A DNA stretch of 64,000 bases from Panopea generosa (GCA_029582155.1 CM055911.1:27555452-27619451), one strand, 5' to 3'; positions 10,116 to 23,099 are shown, numbered from the stretch's first letter. Notes: a model not told the origin generated them from the letters alone. Made by a program: numbers and translations.

Positions 10116-12284
10116 TGAGAGCGATTTTGTTTCATGACGAGTCTTGGAACAAATTGTTATAAAATTCTCCGACTATTTCCTGACCTTTAATACTGATCAA
10201 CTTTGGGATAAAAGTCCTAAATAAAGCAAACAATCGCCAATTTCTGAAATTTTTAAACTACATTTATAAGGATTAAAGCTCTAAACTACCTTTTTTGATA
10301 AGTTTGAACTACTGTGTCGATAAAAAAAACTCAGAAATGTGTAGTTCCTTGTTTGAGCACCTTAATTGGACTAAATATAATATAACACAAACTTATGTAT
10401 AAATTGTGTTAACTTTATGTGCAACTTCTTTTAAGAGTACAAATCATCCCAGATGAATCATTTGGACTCTGTCTTAATTTGAACTGTACTTGTTGAAAAC
10501 TATATATGTATATTGGGACAGATTTTGCTTTGCCTAGTTTGGATCCTTGTTCGAATGTTTCCTATACAGTTATATATTAATGTACATAAACAGACAACAC
10601 AATGCTGGAATGGTTCAAGACACCTTGATATACAAAATAGATAGGGTGGTCTCATAACACCAGGACATTGCATATACTTGCACCACTACAGAGTGAGTTT
10701 ACAAAATGATAATGGTCTTGCTACAAAATGGTTCGTGAACCTTCTGTTCATGTCACAATGGCAAGGATATACGTATGGCACTAATATTACAATTATTGCG
10801 TTATAAATACAACAACTTATATTCTAAAGTGATTTGCTTTACTAAACGGGAAGTGAAATAAATAAATAAAGTTCTACCAGAAATTGATTGGCGAATAGAT
10901 CAAGAACAATAACTCGTGCAATGCTAATGATGGCAGTTTCAATAAACTTTAATTCTACAAGTTCTATATGTCACCCCATCATCGATTTATGATCTTTATT
11001 CTAATATAGTAAATAATAAAAGTTTGAGGCTTGTCATTATAGAGAGACTCAAATGAAAAAAAGTGAAACTTACATTTTACTGTTTGTCAACCTCTGCATT
11101 ACCAAAATAATATGATGGAAAAAGTAGGGTTCATGTGTCATATAAGAGTGTTTTTTTTCTGTTTACTGTGTTCACTGTTGAAAAAGTGAAAGTAGACTTC
11201 CGGAATCATGTATTCACAGCCCTATTTCCAAGCATCATATTTTTTCTTAAAGCCTCTTTAAACTTCCGAAATGCACACTTTTTGATAATAACAAAATGAT
11301 TGTAATTAAATGTGTTTATAATAATGCTAAAACCATTGATTAGTGACTGCCTTTTTAAAAATCGAGAAAGTAAATAACTTCGATCAAAAATTGTATTTCT
11401 TAGACGAGCGGACCGAACTTATAACTTTTGTTTACATTTTGTTAATTCCGTAATGACTCAGTTGCTTTCCAACTGTACCTCCGCCATTGTTCGGAAGTAC
11501 ACGAATGAATACTGCAGTGGTAGTGTGCGGATTAAGACCGTTAGATAAGGGGTTCATTAACAAGATTGGAAAAGTTATGCATTAACTTGTGGGTTCCAGT
11601 TCGTTAATGCACTGAGGGGAATAAAGGGGATGTTCTTAAAAACTATCTAACCGCAAGCGATTTTTTAATTTTTAACTGTATACCCTACAGTTCCCCATAG
11701 TATGTTTCTCTCTGAAGTGAATTGATCATATATTACCGACCGACGCGTTTCCGAACAAGCTACGTAACTCCCCTTTTTCTGCCGAAGGTATTTATCGAAA
11801 AGAGATGAACATTAATTTGTAAACAAAACCCGTTCTTAATTATATTCTAATAATGTGCTTTTTATTTCTTTTTTCGTTTGCAAAGTCTCTCAATGATCAT
11901 ATAAACATGTATTCTATCATCTGGAAGAGTAAAACTGAGTTAAATTAAAACAAAAAACGACTATTTCAGAAGTTTGATGAGCCTTTAATTTACAATTCAA
12001 ACATAACAAAGGTTTAAAAAATGCTCAAAATACATCAATAATGACATTCAAATATAAATAAAATTATAACCGCCATTATGCGACGACCCACGGAAGCATA
12101 TCCTCTTTCCAATGGTGGTACTATGCCTTCATGGATACATCGGCAGATCCATACCTACTTAAACATTTCTTATGTATGTCATTTTTGTTAACTTTATACC
12201 ATAACTATCTCCTAAGTATACAATATGACATAGTATTTAATCATTTAAAAGAAACACCCCAAAACATTAACGTTAAATATAAAT
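10116..12284. other. A+T-rich spacer, no gene recognised
   Basis: Homopolymer and A+T-rich sequence. The only G+C-richer patch is around 11400-11560, with TGACTCA (11454) and ACTTCCG on the minus strand near 11493; it has no supportable exon downstream. A small inverted repeat GCATTAAC/GTTAATGC flanks 11579-11612. Confidence 0.4.
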
Positions 12285-12472
12285 AAATGGATGGATGGAT
12301 GGATGGATGGATGGATGGATGGATGGATGGATGGATGGATGGATGGATGGATGGATGGATAAATGAATGAATGAATGAATTAATAAATGAATGAATGAAT
12401 GAATGAATGAATGAATGAATGAATGAATGAATGAATGAATGAATGAATGAATGAATGAATGAATGAATACAT
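12285..12472. repeat. Compound tetranucleotide microsatellite (GGAT)n then (GAAT)n
   Basis: About 19 GGAT units (12287-12361) pass straight into about 27 GAAT units with one interruption (TTAATAA). Confidence 0.97.
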
Positions 12473-12689
12473 ACGTAAATAAATCAAATCTAAATTATCT
12501 GTTGTGTAATGCTATTGTGTGCTTTTCATATGGTGCAATCAACAAATAGCCAATATTTATGAATCTGTTTCATTAAATAAACAAAATCACTGATTTCCAT
12601 ATTTCAAGTTAAAAATTCATTGCTGAAGTATCTCCCATTATTAAATCATTGACCACTCGACAGTGTAGTAGAAAATGGATATCGTCTTT

Positions 12690-12860
12690 CACCATAAACC
12701 ATTGTCGCAGATATGGTAAATACACCGTATACCATTGTCACAGACATGGTACAAACACCATATATCATTGTCGCAGATATGGTAAATACACCGTATACCA
12801 TTGTCACAGACATGGTACATACACCATGATATATCATTGTCACAGATATGGCAAATACTG
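12690..12860. repeat. 33-bp minisatellite, about five copies, alternating as a 66-bp dimer
   Basis: Two alternating forms: CATTGTCGCAGATATGGTAA and CATTGTCACAGACATGGTAC. Unit length is a multiple of three, so both strands read as open frames with 11-residue repeats; these are probably not coding. Confidence 0.85.
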
Positions 12861-13004
12861 GCCTACGCCTACTGGACTTTGAAAACGTACTACTTACGTA
12901 CAGGTAATTTTAGGACAGAAAATATCATCCGATTTGCCAAAAGGATATTTATTTAAACATGCTAAATTATATATTTAAAATTGATTTCCTAACTAGGGCT
13001 ACGC

Positions 13005-13450
13005 GCTTAGCGTCTCACACAAGAATTAATTTTGTATTGTTCTACATATAGAGACATGCACTTCTGGAACACTGGATACATTACCAATGGTTCTAAAGTG
13101 CCTAGTTCCCAACGATAGTCCTCTGTTGGTTCAATGATGCAGAAGAAAACATGAGGTTGACCAGGTTGCTTTTTCACAATTTCGATGGTTTGATGGCACT
13201 CCTTCATTTTTGACAATTCGGCCCATTTGTGCATTGTATCACTACGCATCTTTAAACTGTTATAGCTTCATTAAACAGTTCCCAATCTTATCAAACTTGG
13301 CAGAAATCATGAAAATGTTCCAATGTTCCCATACACACAAAGAAATATCACATTTGATGCTATCAAAAATTTGCCAAACCGCTGTACACAGCTCTAATTT
13401 CGTGGGCGTAAGAATCTTGCTACCGTCATGTATGGGAGGTAATTCTTAAG
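13005..13450 (-). mobile_element. Unfamiliar ~430-bp dispersed repeat, copy 1
   Basis: On the minus strand it starts AAGAATTACCTCCCATAC, contains GACGGTAGCA, GAGCTGTGTA, TTCTGCCAA, AAGATGCGTAGT, AATTGTCAAAAATGAA, and ends with GTGTTCCAGAAGTGCATG TCTCTATA and GAGACGCTAAG. The copy at 56.68 kb matches along its whole length. An 80-codon open frame (13249-13007) lies in it, but the frame is not kept in the other copies. Confidence 0.7.
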
Positions 13451-14590
13451 TGAAACCTTAGTTTAGACTTAATAGAGGTCCTGCTTAAAATTATATTTTT
13501 TTTATGTATTAAATGGGTCACGTGAATTCATTTGGATTTTGATTTGATCCGTTATACAGGTTTACACGCAATTCAAATTGTCACATTTTGGTGGAATTGA
13601 CATCCCAAACCATTAGGATTTCATTTATTAATGGTAACGAGATGCTTTTTATCAATTATTTATCAAGATATTTATATCGCTTTTTTCCTGATTTACTCCC
13701 TTTAAGGTGTAATGAGTTAAAGTTATCATTAAAAGAATATTTTTAGTTAAGAAAATTTCAGCTTGATATGTTCAGTGAAACTGAACACTGCTCATTTAGG
13801 TTTTAATTTAAATAAAACATCTTATTATATGCACACATGAAAAGAAAGGCATCGAGCCGTGACGGGAAGACCCCTCTGCACTGTCATGTATGACATTGTA
13901 AACAAATGTTATTTCAGACAACCATACATACACACCGGCAGAAACAATGGATCTTGGTTAGTCCCCCACCAAGTTGTTGTTGTTTGTCAAGTATATGTTC
14001 AATTCATCCAAAATACCCAGAACTTATGTTTATTTTCTTTATAAGTGGGTATTTCAGATCAATTATTGTTTTTAACTCGTATATGTTTTTTCCCCATCCC
14101 CCGTACACTCAAACTAGTGGAGGGAACACACTATCCCCACATATTGGCTTGCATGGGTACTTGGAGTGAAACTCGCTTGAGGTTCACTTGTTTGTACATT
14201 TCATACTTTAGTCTAAATTTCTTGCGTGTTTCTTTAATAAAAGCCTTTTAAAGTAAATAACACCTTATTTTACTAAACACTCCTTAGAAAGCAAGATTTA
14301 ATGTTAAAAATAGTTTGTGATGGTCGTTTTCTGTACCCCACTATCCTACACATGCTCCTTCTACGTCTTATATTGCAGTGCATAATGTAGAGATTCGCTT
14401 TTATTACATCTAAGTGTTTGTGTTTTATATGTGTATGTTTTCACAACGCCTTAAAGTCGCAAAAATATTGGCGTTATTAACACCCATATATGTATTTTCT
14501 AGAATTGAGTAGAATGCAGCAGTTGGTGTTTAAGATACCAAACTTTCCCGGGAGCGGTAAGCTTTGACCAAACCAACGGGAAAGAGCCAT
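13451..14590. other. A+T-rich spacer
   Basis: No supportable gene. Short open frames around 13859-14251 overlap in several frames and have no domain or splice support. Confidence 0.4.
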
Positions 14591-14610
14591 CCCCCCCCCC
14601 CCCCCCCCCC
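14591..14610. repeat. Poly-C tract (20 C)
   Basis: Uninterrupted C run immediately before a SINE family A copy. Confidence 0.95.
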
Positions 14611-14639
14611 ACTCAAACTTTTAAAATGGTACTAAAAGC

Positions 14640-14890
14640 TTCGTCGTTTCCTCTCAGCATTTTGAGGACAATGTGACTTGGCGGAATATCGTATCATGTG
14701 TCTGCGGCATGATACTCCAGTGTGGCAGCGCTTAGAATAATGTCTCAAGTCGACACCGTCATGATATAACTGAACAATGTCTCAAGTAGACACCGTCATG
14801 ATATAACTGAACAATGTCTCAAGTAGACACCATCATGATAAAACTGACCAATTGTTGAAAGCTACGCTTAACACCATACAACAACAACTA
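14640..14890 (+). mobile_element. SINE family A with internal triplication
   Basis: Landmarks GGCATGATACTCCAGTGTGG, CAGCGCTTAGAATAA, GATATAACTGAAC, ATTGTTGAAAGC and a CAACAACAAC tail identify the family. The segment AATGTCTCAAGTAGACACC plus GTCATGATATAACTGAAC occurs three times in a row (~36 bp each, 14740-14850). The tRNA head is missing or very degenerate. Confidence 0.75.
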
Positions 14891-15074
14891 CATTTTTATG
14901 ACTAATAATTATAAAATGTTTCGTTTGATTATTTAATGAGACTTATTTGACAATCAAATGCGACACAATTGCCTGAAGACAAGCTTCGTTAAATTACAGT
15001 ATTTATACAACAATCAAGTAATTAAACAACAATAAAGTATGTATTCATCAATAAAGTATTTAATTCTAAAGACT

Positions 15075-15150
15075 GAACCACAGAAGTGGCTGAGTGGTTC
15101 AGCACCACTCTTACATGTGAGAAACTTTCAATGAAATCATGTGTTGATTA
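15075..15150 (+). mobile_element. Truncated SINE family C head
   Basis: GTGGCTGAGTGGTTCAGCAC is a Ser/Leu-type box A, but it passes directly into ACATGTGAGAAACTTTCAA, the body start, so most of the tRNA region is deleted. Confidence 0.5.
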
Positions 15151-16284
15151 AACTTTGAAATGGCACTATTGCATTGAAGAGTATAAAATCAGTTTCAAAC
15201 GCCCTCATCATACAAAATAGTGCATTATAAACTTGATTGTTTTTCTTTGATGTTAGGTAAGGGTTCTTCATGTGGTAAAACTTGAAATTGTATCCTCGTT
15301 AATATAGTCTTATTGTTTACTTGCATTTTTATCGAACTGTATTAAATATGCACATGACTCTGCTGTGCAAACAACATTTATTTGTCTCATTTACCTGTTT
15401 ATAGTCCCGTCTCGTTAGAACGAGTTTCCCGTGCACTCAATGAGCGAACAATATAACACAATTATGGATAAATCGATGAATTCTTAGATGTATTTAATTG
15501 CAAACGCCAACTTTTGTGTATCCGCAATTAACATAAAATTCACGAGAACTTACTCATTGAACTTGTTTTCATCGTACATTTCACATAACAGTTAATTTTC
15601 AATTTCTAGTAGAAGTGACTTTTATTACTCAGCTGATTATTTGACTGGTTTGGTCGTTTTTTGTCATTTGACCGTCAGAACAATGTGATTAAATGATTTG
15701 ATATCTATCTATTCGTTTGAATAAAATTCATTTTCTAAGCAGAATATGATATTGATTATAAAAATATTAAGGAAGTGAATTCATGTGATTTGATTTAAAT
15801 CAACACTATGTGTTTTGGACATAATACTTCATACCGTTTGTTGGCAGTACACTACACGCCTTTATGTAACTAACACTGTGCATATGTGAGGTATGTACAT
15901 GTAGGTAGGATCTTAAATACTTGTTCATCCGTGAATGTGTTGTGTTCTCGACTATTCCCTGATATTTCCGTCTAAATAGTGATCACATTTACCGGTCAGA
16001 TTGTGTTTATTGCACGTAGCATGTGACATATTATTGTATGTAACATCTTTGCTGTTTATTGTAAAAATGTGATATGTTTATATATTGAAACGAAACATTG
16101 ATCTTCGAAATTCAAACATATGCGCCATTATTTTCACAAGTTGATGGTATACCGCTACGGTTGTTAAAACGGTGTCAACCACCCAACCCCACCCTCCCCC
16201 AATTCGATTGCGGTAGACGAGCACGGGTTTTTATCATCGGTGTGTGTGGGGATGGGGGGGGGGGGGCTTTAAAATAGTGCTAGT
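15151..16284. other. A+T-rich spacer
   Basis: No gene recognised. Ends in a G-rich run (about 16250-16266) that precedes the next SINE A copy. Confidence 0.4.
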
Positions 16285-16432
16285 GTCAGCAAGTGACTAG
16301 GTAGAGTACTGCGGCATAATACTTGAGTGTGGCAGCGTTTCGAATACCGTCCTATACAGGCACCATAGTGATTATACTGATATATTATTGAAAGTGAAAT
16401 ATTGAACACCAAACAATACAGTATGAAGGATT
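16285..16432 (+). mobile_element. SINE family A, 5'-truncated copy
   Basis: Contains CGGCATAATACTTGAGTGTG, GGCAGCGTTTCGAATA, ATTGAAAGTGAAATATTGAA and CACCAAACAATA, matching the 14.6- and 59-kb copies. Confidence 0.7.
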
Positions 16433-16539
16433 AATAGTGTTGCTTATTAACTGAAACTGTGACAAACATTCATTGTGTGACTTGGAATGACAGATTGGAT
16501 ATATATCATATTCTACTGGAACTTGAATGAATCGTTGAG

Positions 16540-17400
16540 TTACGCTACGGTAAGTCATTTATTATCACCCCACCCCCTTGACTATGACATGCTTGGTACA
16601 TTAAAAAACGCAACAATTTCTTCAGCATTTTCTTCAGCATTTTGTATTAATTTAACACATGGTTTCGCTCTATCAAGTTTACTCAACAAAAAACACATTC
16701 AATTGTTGACACATAGGTATCAGATTGCAAGAAACTTAACTCCAAGAGAAGTTATCTCTTCTTACTCAACTACACTAATTTAGTGATATGATTACATTGT
16801 CTATTATCTGTGATATTGTTACAATAAAAATGACAATGAATCCATGAGTTGAAAAAACAGATTGATTAACAAAACAATGTGGAACTTGGTAGATATACTC
16901 ATTCACAAATTTCAAATTTAAAATGGTCTTCCATTTTTATTGTATAAAGAATAAAATCACACTATTTTTATTTAACTTTGTTTCACTATCAACGTATTAA
17001 AGACGATTTTTCAATTGTCGTTAATGAATTTCAGCCAATAATTACCGACATTGCGGTAACCGTATTGTCTGAACTGTTGTCAATGAGATTTCACATCTTA
17101 GTATATATTGTGTGTTTTAAATGTACCCAGTATACTTGTATTAGATTTGTCATTGCACACTTGTCTAAATACTCCGGAATATACATTGACGTCAGTTGTT
17201 ATAAGAAAAAATGGGATTTGCAATGTTGTTTTCGATTATATTTCACAATAATTTGGAAAAAAAAAATTTTCGTTGTTCTAGGAATTAAAAATCATATAAT
17301 CCGGACAGTTTGATGAAAGTGTGTAATAAGTCGTGACTTTACTGTTTAACTTTGCATGCAGACCTACATTGTGTATGTTAAACCATTGTTTAGGTCAGTG
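16540..17400. repeat. Left flank segment, related to sequence right of the 17.6-20.5 kb arrays
   Basis: TTACGCTACGGTAAGTCA..TTTATTATCACCCCACCCC near 16541 resembles TTACGCTACTGTGAGTA..TTTATTCTTACCCCTCCC near 20536. TAATCCGGACAG...GTGTGTAATAAGTCGTGACTT near 17298 resembles TAATCCGAACAG...GTGTGGGATAAGTCACGACTT near 20756. The order and orientation are the same. Confidence 0.55.
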
Positions 17401-17604
17401 TTAGGATTATGTCTAATAATTGGTTAAAGCTAAAGAAAAAAACTGTAAACTCCCTTTTTAATATATTATAGATGCAAATCATAAAATTAGTTTATGACCT
17501 CTTAAAAAGGTTATTGTTTTAACAAACACAATGTATTCCAGTCTTGTCTGATCATCTTTATATCTTTTTCATTTGCCTGTAAATATAAACAAACATGCAT
17601 GAAA

Positions 17605-19575
17605 CTACTTCCAGTCAGTTGGCGATATGCAGTCAGTGTATGAATACAAAACATGCTTCTGTCTCAATTGCCACTTATGGTATTGCTATTTTACCAGGTC
17701 TGCCTGTAATCAGTGGATGTCTAAGATCGCCCACACTATCTCCAGTCAGTTGGCGATATGCAGTCAGTGTATGAATACAAAACATGCTTCTGTCTCAATT
17801 GCCACTTATGGCATTGCTCTTTTACCAGGTCTGCCTGTAAATCAGTGAATGTCTAAGATCGCCCACACTACCTCCAGTCTGTTGGCGATATGCAATCAGT
17901 GTATGAATACAAAACATGCTTCTGTCTCAATTGCCACTTATGGCATTGTTCTTTTACCAGGTATGCCTGTAAATCAGTGGATGTCTTAGATCGCCCACAC
18001 TACCTCCAGTCAGTTGGCGATATGCAGTCAGTGTATGAATACAAAACGTGCTTCTGTCTCAGTTGCCACTTATGGCATTGCTTTTTTACCATGTCTGCCC
18101 GTAAATCAGTGGACGTCTTAGATCGCCCACACTACCTCCAGTCAGTTCGCGATATGCAGTCAGTGTATGAATACAAAACATGCTTCTGTTTCTATTGCCA
18201 CTAATGGCATTGCTCTTTTACCAGGTCTGCCTGTAAATAAGTGGATGTCTTAGATCGCCCACACTACCTCCAGTCAGTTGGCGATATGCAGTCAGTGTAT
18301 GAATACAAAACATGCTCATGTCTCAATTGCCACTTATGACATTGCTCTTTTACCAGGTCTGACTGTAATCACTGGATGTCTAAGATCGCCCACACTACCT
18401 CCAGTCAGTAGGCGATATCAAGTCAGTGTATGAATACAAAACATGCTTCTGTCTTAATTGCCACTTATGGCATTGCTCTTTTACCAGGTCTGCCTGTAAT
18501 CACTGGATGTCTAAGATCGCCCACACTACCTCCAGTCAGTTTGCGATATGCAGTCAGTGTATGAATACAAAACATGCTTCTGTATTAATTGCCACTTATG
18601 GCATTGCTCTTTTACCAGGTCTGCCTGTAAATCAGTGGTTGTCTAAGATCGCCAACACTACCTCCAGTCAGTTTGCGATATGAAGGCAGTGTATGAATAC
18701 AAAACATGCTTCTGTCTCAATTGCCACTTATGGCATTGCTTAATTACCAGGTCTGCCTGTAAATCAGTGGATGTCTAAGATCGCCCACACTACCTATAGT
18801 CAGTAGGCGATATGCAGTAAGTGTATGAATACAAAACATGCTCATGTCTAAATTGCTACTTATGGCATTGCTCTTTTACCAGGTCTGCCTGTAAATCAGT
18901 GGATGTCTAAGATCGCCAACACTACCTCCAGTCAGTTGGCGATATGCAGTCAGTGTATGAATACAAAACATGTTTCTGTCTCAGTTGCCACTTATGGTAT
19001 TGCTCTTTTACCAGGTCTGCCTGTAAATCAGTGGATGTCTAAGATCGCCAACACTACCTCCAGTCAGTTTGCGATATGCAGTCAGTGTATGAATACAAAA
19101 CATGCTTCTGTCTCAGTTGCCACTGATGGCATTGCTCTTTTACCAGGTCTGCATGTAAATCAGTGGATGTCTTAGATCGCTAACACTACCTCCAGTCAGT
19201 AGGCGATATGCAGTCAGTGTATGAATACAAAACCTGCTTCTGTCTTAATTGCCACTTATTGCATTGCTCTTTTACCAGGTCTGTCTGTAAATCAGTGGAT
19301 GTCTTAGATCGCCAACACTACCTCCAGTCAATAGGCGATATGCAGTGTATGAATACAAAACCTGCTTCTGTCTTAAGTGCCACTTAAGGCATTGTTCTTT
19401 TACCAGGTCTGCCTGTAAATCAGTGGATGTCTAGGATCGCCAACACTATCTCCAGTCAGTTGGCGATATGCAGTCAGTGTTGAATACAAAACATGCTTCT
19501 GTCTCAGTTGCCACTTATTGTATTGCTCTTTTACCAGGTCTGCCTGTAAATCAGTGGATGTCTAAGTCACCCACA
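17605..19575. repeat. 132-bp tandem repeat, about 15 copies
   Basis: GGCGATATGCAGTCAGTG recurs at 17621, 17752, 17884, 18016, 18148 and so on. Other unit landmarks: ACAAAACATGCTTCTGTC, TTTTACCAGGTCTGCCTG, GTGGATGTCTAAGATCGCC. 132 is divisible by three, so long open frames arise (44-residue repeats with MQSVYEYKTCFCL); stops occur in scattered copies, so coding is unlikely. Confidence 0.95.
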
Positions 19576-19794
19576 CTAACACAACGAAAGGGAAAATCAA
19601 CCTCTGCTTAGGATCAAGCAACAGTCAAATTCTTTAAAACGCGAATGGCATTTGACCTGAACGCCTCCTCTTTCGTTTTCTTTAAGGATAATTGACAACT
19701 GTACCAAGATCACAAACTTGGTTTGAGAAATAGTGTTTTCCTTACACTCCATCATCCACAGAATATCACTCAATGGGACAACTTGCTTTAATCA

Positions 19795-20520
19795 AACATA
19801 GTCTATCGGCATGCTCTGGGAACAAAATGTTTTCTGGGCAGACACACACATTGGGATAATGAATAGGAAAAATGTATTCTCGGCAGAAGCACACATTGGG
19901 ATCGTAACTAGGAACAAAATGAATTCTAGGCAGACGCACGCATTGGGATCGTGACTGGGAACAAAATGTATTCTGGGCAGACACACGCATTAGGATCATG
20001 ACTGGGAGCAAAATGTATTCTCAGCAGACACACACATTGGGATCGTGAATAAGAAAAATGTATTCTCGGTAGAAGCACACATTGGAATCGTAACTAGAAA
20101 CAAAATGAATTCTAGGCAGACGCACGCATTGGGATCGTGACTGGGAACAAAATGTATTCTCGGCAGACGCACACATTGGGATCGTGACTGGGAACAAAAT
20201 ATATTCTCGGCGGACACACACATTTGGATCTTGACTGGGAACAAAATGTATTCTCGACAGACACACACATTGGGATCGTGACTGGGAATAAAATGTATTA
20301 TCGGCAGTAACACACATTTAAATCGTGACTGGGAACAAAATCAATTGTCGGCATACACACACATTGGGATCGTAACTGGGAACAAAACTTATTCTCGGCA
20401 GACACACACATTTAGATCGTGATTGGAAACAAAATGTATTCTCTGTAGACACACACAATGGGATCGTGTCTGGGAACAAATTTTATTTTCGGCAGACACA
20501 CACATTGGGAACATGGTTTG
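19795..20520. repeat. ~47-bp tandem repeat, about 15 copies, with tetramer higher order
   Basis: Unit CATTGGGATCGTGACTGGGA, then ACAAAATGTATTCTCGGCAG and ACACACA. A four-unit block with distinctive GAATAGGAAAA, AGAAGCACAC and GAATTCTAGG variants at 19851-19960 recurs about 186 bp on at 20037-20146. Confidence 0.93.
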
Positions 20521-20529
20521 GAACGCGAT

Positions 20530-20960
20530 GACTGTCATTACGCTACTGTGAGTACATTTATTCTTACCCCTCCCTTGCATGATCGTATTGTTTAATTGAT
20601 ATATTATTGATATTCATATAATGCATTGTGTTTTTGCTGTTCGAAATTAGCGTTTTCATGTTTTTCCTTTAGATAAACATTTTGCCGAGTTTGTCAGTTC
20701 AAATATTCATAAACATTTTTATATAATAAGACTGTAGTTAACATACAGTACAGTTTAATCCGAACAGCACTGACGTAGTGTGGGATAAGTCACGACTTCA
20801 CAGTTTGTTATTATGGTTAAATCAATGTATGAACTAACAGTAGTACTAAGCATTTTTTTAATAATTTCAATTTGTTGTTTTATATTTTGACGGTTTACAG
20901 AAGAAAATTTCGTAACTTGTAATATAGGTTATAAAACATCGTAGTTTTAATGACTCCACA
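20530..20960. repeat. Right flank segment, related to 16.54-17.40 kb
   Basis: See the left-flank entry: two blocks of similarity in the same order. No gene is evident; the GTGAGT after TTACGCTACT could be a decayed donor. Confidence 0.5.
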
Positions 20961-21059
20961 TTTCATCTGCAGACGAGACACATTATATTATAGTGATTTG
21001 CAGTCGTGGCAGCTGCTCAATAGTTGTTTGTCAATAACTACTTCATGTGACAATTCAAT

Positions 21060-22960
21060 GATATTTGCAAGCAGTTGTATATAAGTGTCCATGCCTGCTA
21101 TATAGAAATGCTATATACAAATGTATGAACAAAGTGGTATAGACCAGATTGTTGTATTTTAGTGTCCATACCTGATCTATATATCTGTATGGACAAAGTG
21201 TTATAGGCCAGACAGATAGTTCTAAATGACCATACCTGATGTTTACACCTGTATGGACAAAGTGTCATAGAGCAGACAGTTGCATCTAAGCGTCTATTCC
21301 TGATTTACAACTGTATCAACAAAGCGGTTAAGACCAGACATTTATTTCTAAGAGTTTTTACCTGATATTTATACCTGCATTGACAAAGTGGCACAGACAG
21401 ATAGTTCTAAGTATCCATACCTGATATTTATATCTGTATGGACAAAGTGTTATTGCCAGACAATTATTTCTAAGCGTCTAAATCTGATATTTATACCTAT
21501 ATAGACAAAGTGGCATAGACTAAGCAGTTGCATGCAATTGTATATATACACATATAACAGATTGTTGTATTTAAGTGTCCATACTGGATATATACAACTG
21601 TATAGCTCAAGCATTATAGACCAGACGGTTGTATATAAGTGTCAATACCAGATATGTAAAACTGTATAGACAAAGCAGTATATAGCAGACAATTGTATTA
21701 AAGTGTCAATACCGGTTATATGCAACTGTATCGACAAAGCGATATATGCCAGACAGTTGTATATAAGTGTATATAAGTGTACATACCGGATAGATACAAC
21801 TGTATAGTCAAAAAGGTATATACCAGACAGTTGTATAAAAATGTCCATACCGGATATATAAAAATCTATAAACAAAGCGGTATATACCAGACAGTGGTTA
21901 AAATCAGACAGTTGCATTTAAGTAGCTATATTTGATGTACGCAACAGTATGCACAAAGTGGTTTAGACCAGGCAAATATTTCTAAGTGTCAATACCTGAT
22001 ATGTATATCTACATGAACAAAGTTGTGTAGACGAGACAGTTGTAGCTTAGTATCCATACCTGATATATACAACTGAATAGACACAGCGGTATAAACCAGA
22101 CGGTTGTATATGAGTGTCCATACCTGATATGTACAACTTTATAGACAAAGTGTTATATATAAGACAGTTGTGTATAAGTGTCTATACCTGATATATACAA
22201 TTGTATAGGCACAGTGGTGTAGATCATTCCATTGTATTTAAATGTACATACCTGGTATTTATATCTGTATGGACAAAGTGGTTTAGATCAGACAGTTGCA
22301 TTTAAGTGTCTATACCTGATGTATGCAATATTATGCACAAAGTGGTATAGACCAGGCACTAGTATCTTAGTGTCCATGTCTGATATATACAAACTGTATA
22401 GACAACGCAGTACGGACACGACCGTTCCTGATATTTATACCTGTATGGGCAAAGCAACATAGACCATACAGTTGCATTAACTGTCTATATTTGCTATATA
22501 AATTGTATAAACAAAGCGTATAGACAAGATCATTGTATATATTTAAGTGTCGTGTCTGGTTTCAGACCATGCAATTGTATCTGGTGTCCATACTTGATAC
22601 ATACAATTGTAGGAACAAAGTGGTGTAGACAACACAGTTGTATTTAAGTTCCAATAACTTCTATCTACAACTGTAAAGACCAAGCGGTATAGACCAAATA
22701 ATTGTATCTAAGTGTCGATACTTGATATTATACATATGCAACTGTATTGTCAAATCGGTATAGATTAGATAAATGTATCTAAGGGCCATGCTGCCTGATA
22801 TATACAACTGTATGGACAAAGTGATATAGATCAGATCGTTGAGTTTAATTTTCCATGCCGGATATTTATACGTGTATGGACACAGTGGTATAGACCAGAT
22901 AATTGTATCTTAGTGTTAATACCTGATCTTTACAACTGTCTGTACAAAGTAGTATAGACT
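21060..22960. repeat. ~63-bp degenerate tandem repeat, about 30 copies
   Basis: Consensus landmarks per unit: GTGTCCATACCTGATAT, ACAACTGTATGGACAAAGTG and GTATAGACCAGACAGTTGTA. Unit length varies from 60 to 68 bp and copies are strongly diverged, so the array is old. Confidence 0.9.
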
Positions 22961-23099
22961 TTAATTATGAACTTATATCTACGCACACGATGATATCCTG
23001 CCATGATATCATGGATATTGTCTTTGGATGATAACTTTTTATTTTACTTGTTAAAGTGTTTTGTACCAAAGAAAGAGTGAATACTTTGATTAGAGACTT

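Noticed and set aside
11440..11500. Promoter and first coding exon on the minus strand (ACTTCCG, AACAATGGCGGAG|GTACAG)
   Set aside because: The start context is attractive, but only three codons precede the donor and no matching downstream exon could be found.
13007..13249. 80-codon frame in the dispersed repeat as a protein
   Set aside because: The related copy at 56.87 kb keeps the nucleotide sequence but not the protein sequence, so no coding constraint is visible.
17890..19175. Cysteine-rich open frames in the 132-bp array as peptides
   Set aside because: Stops and frame changes occur in many copies; the frames start and end inside repeat units.
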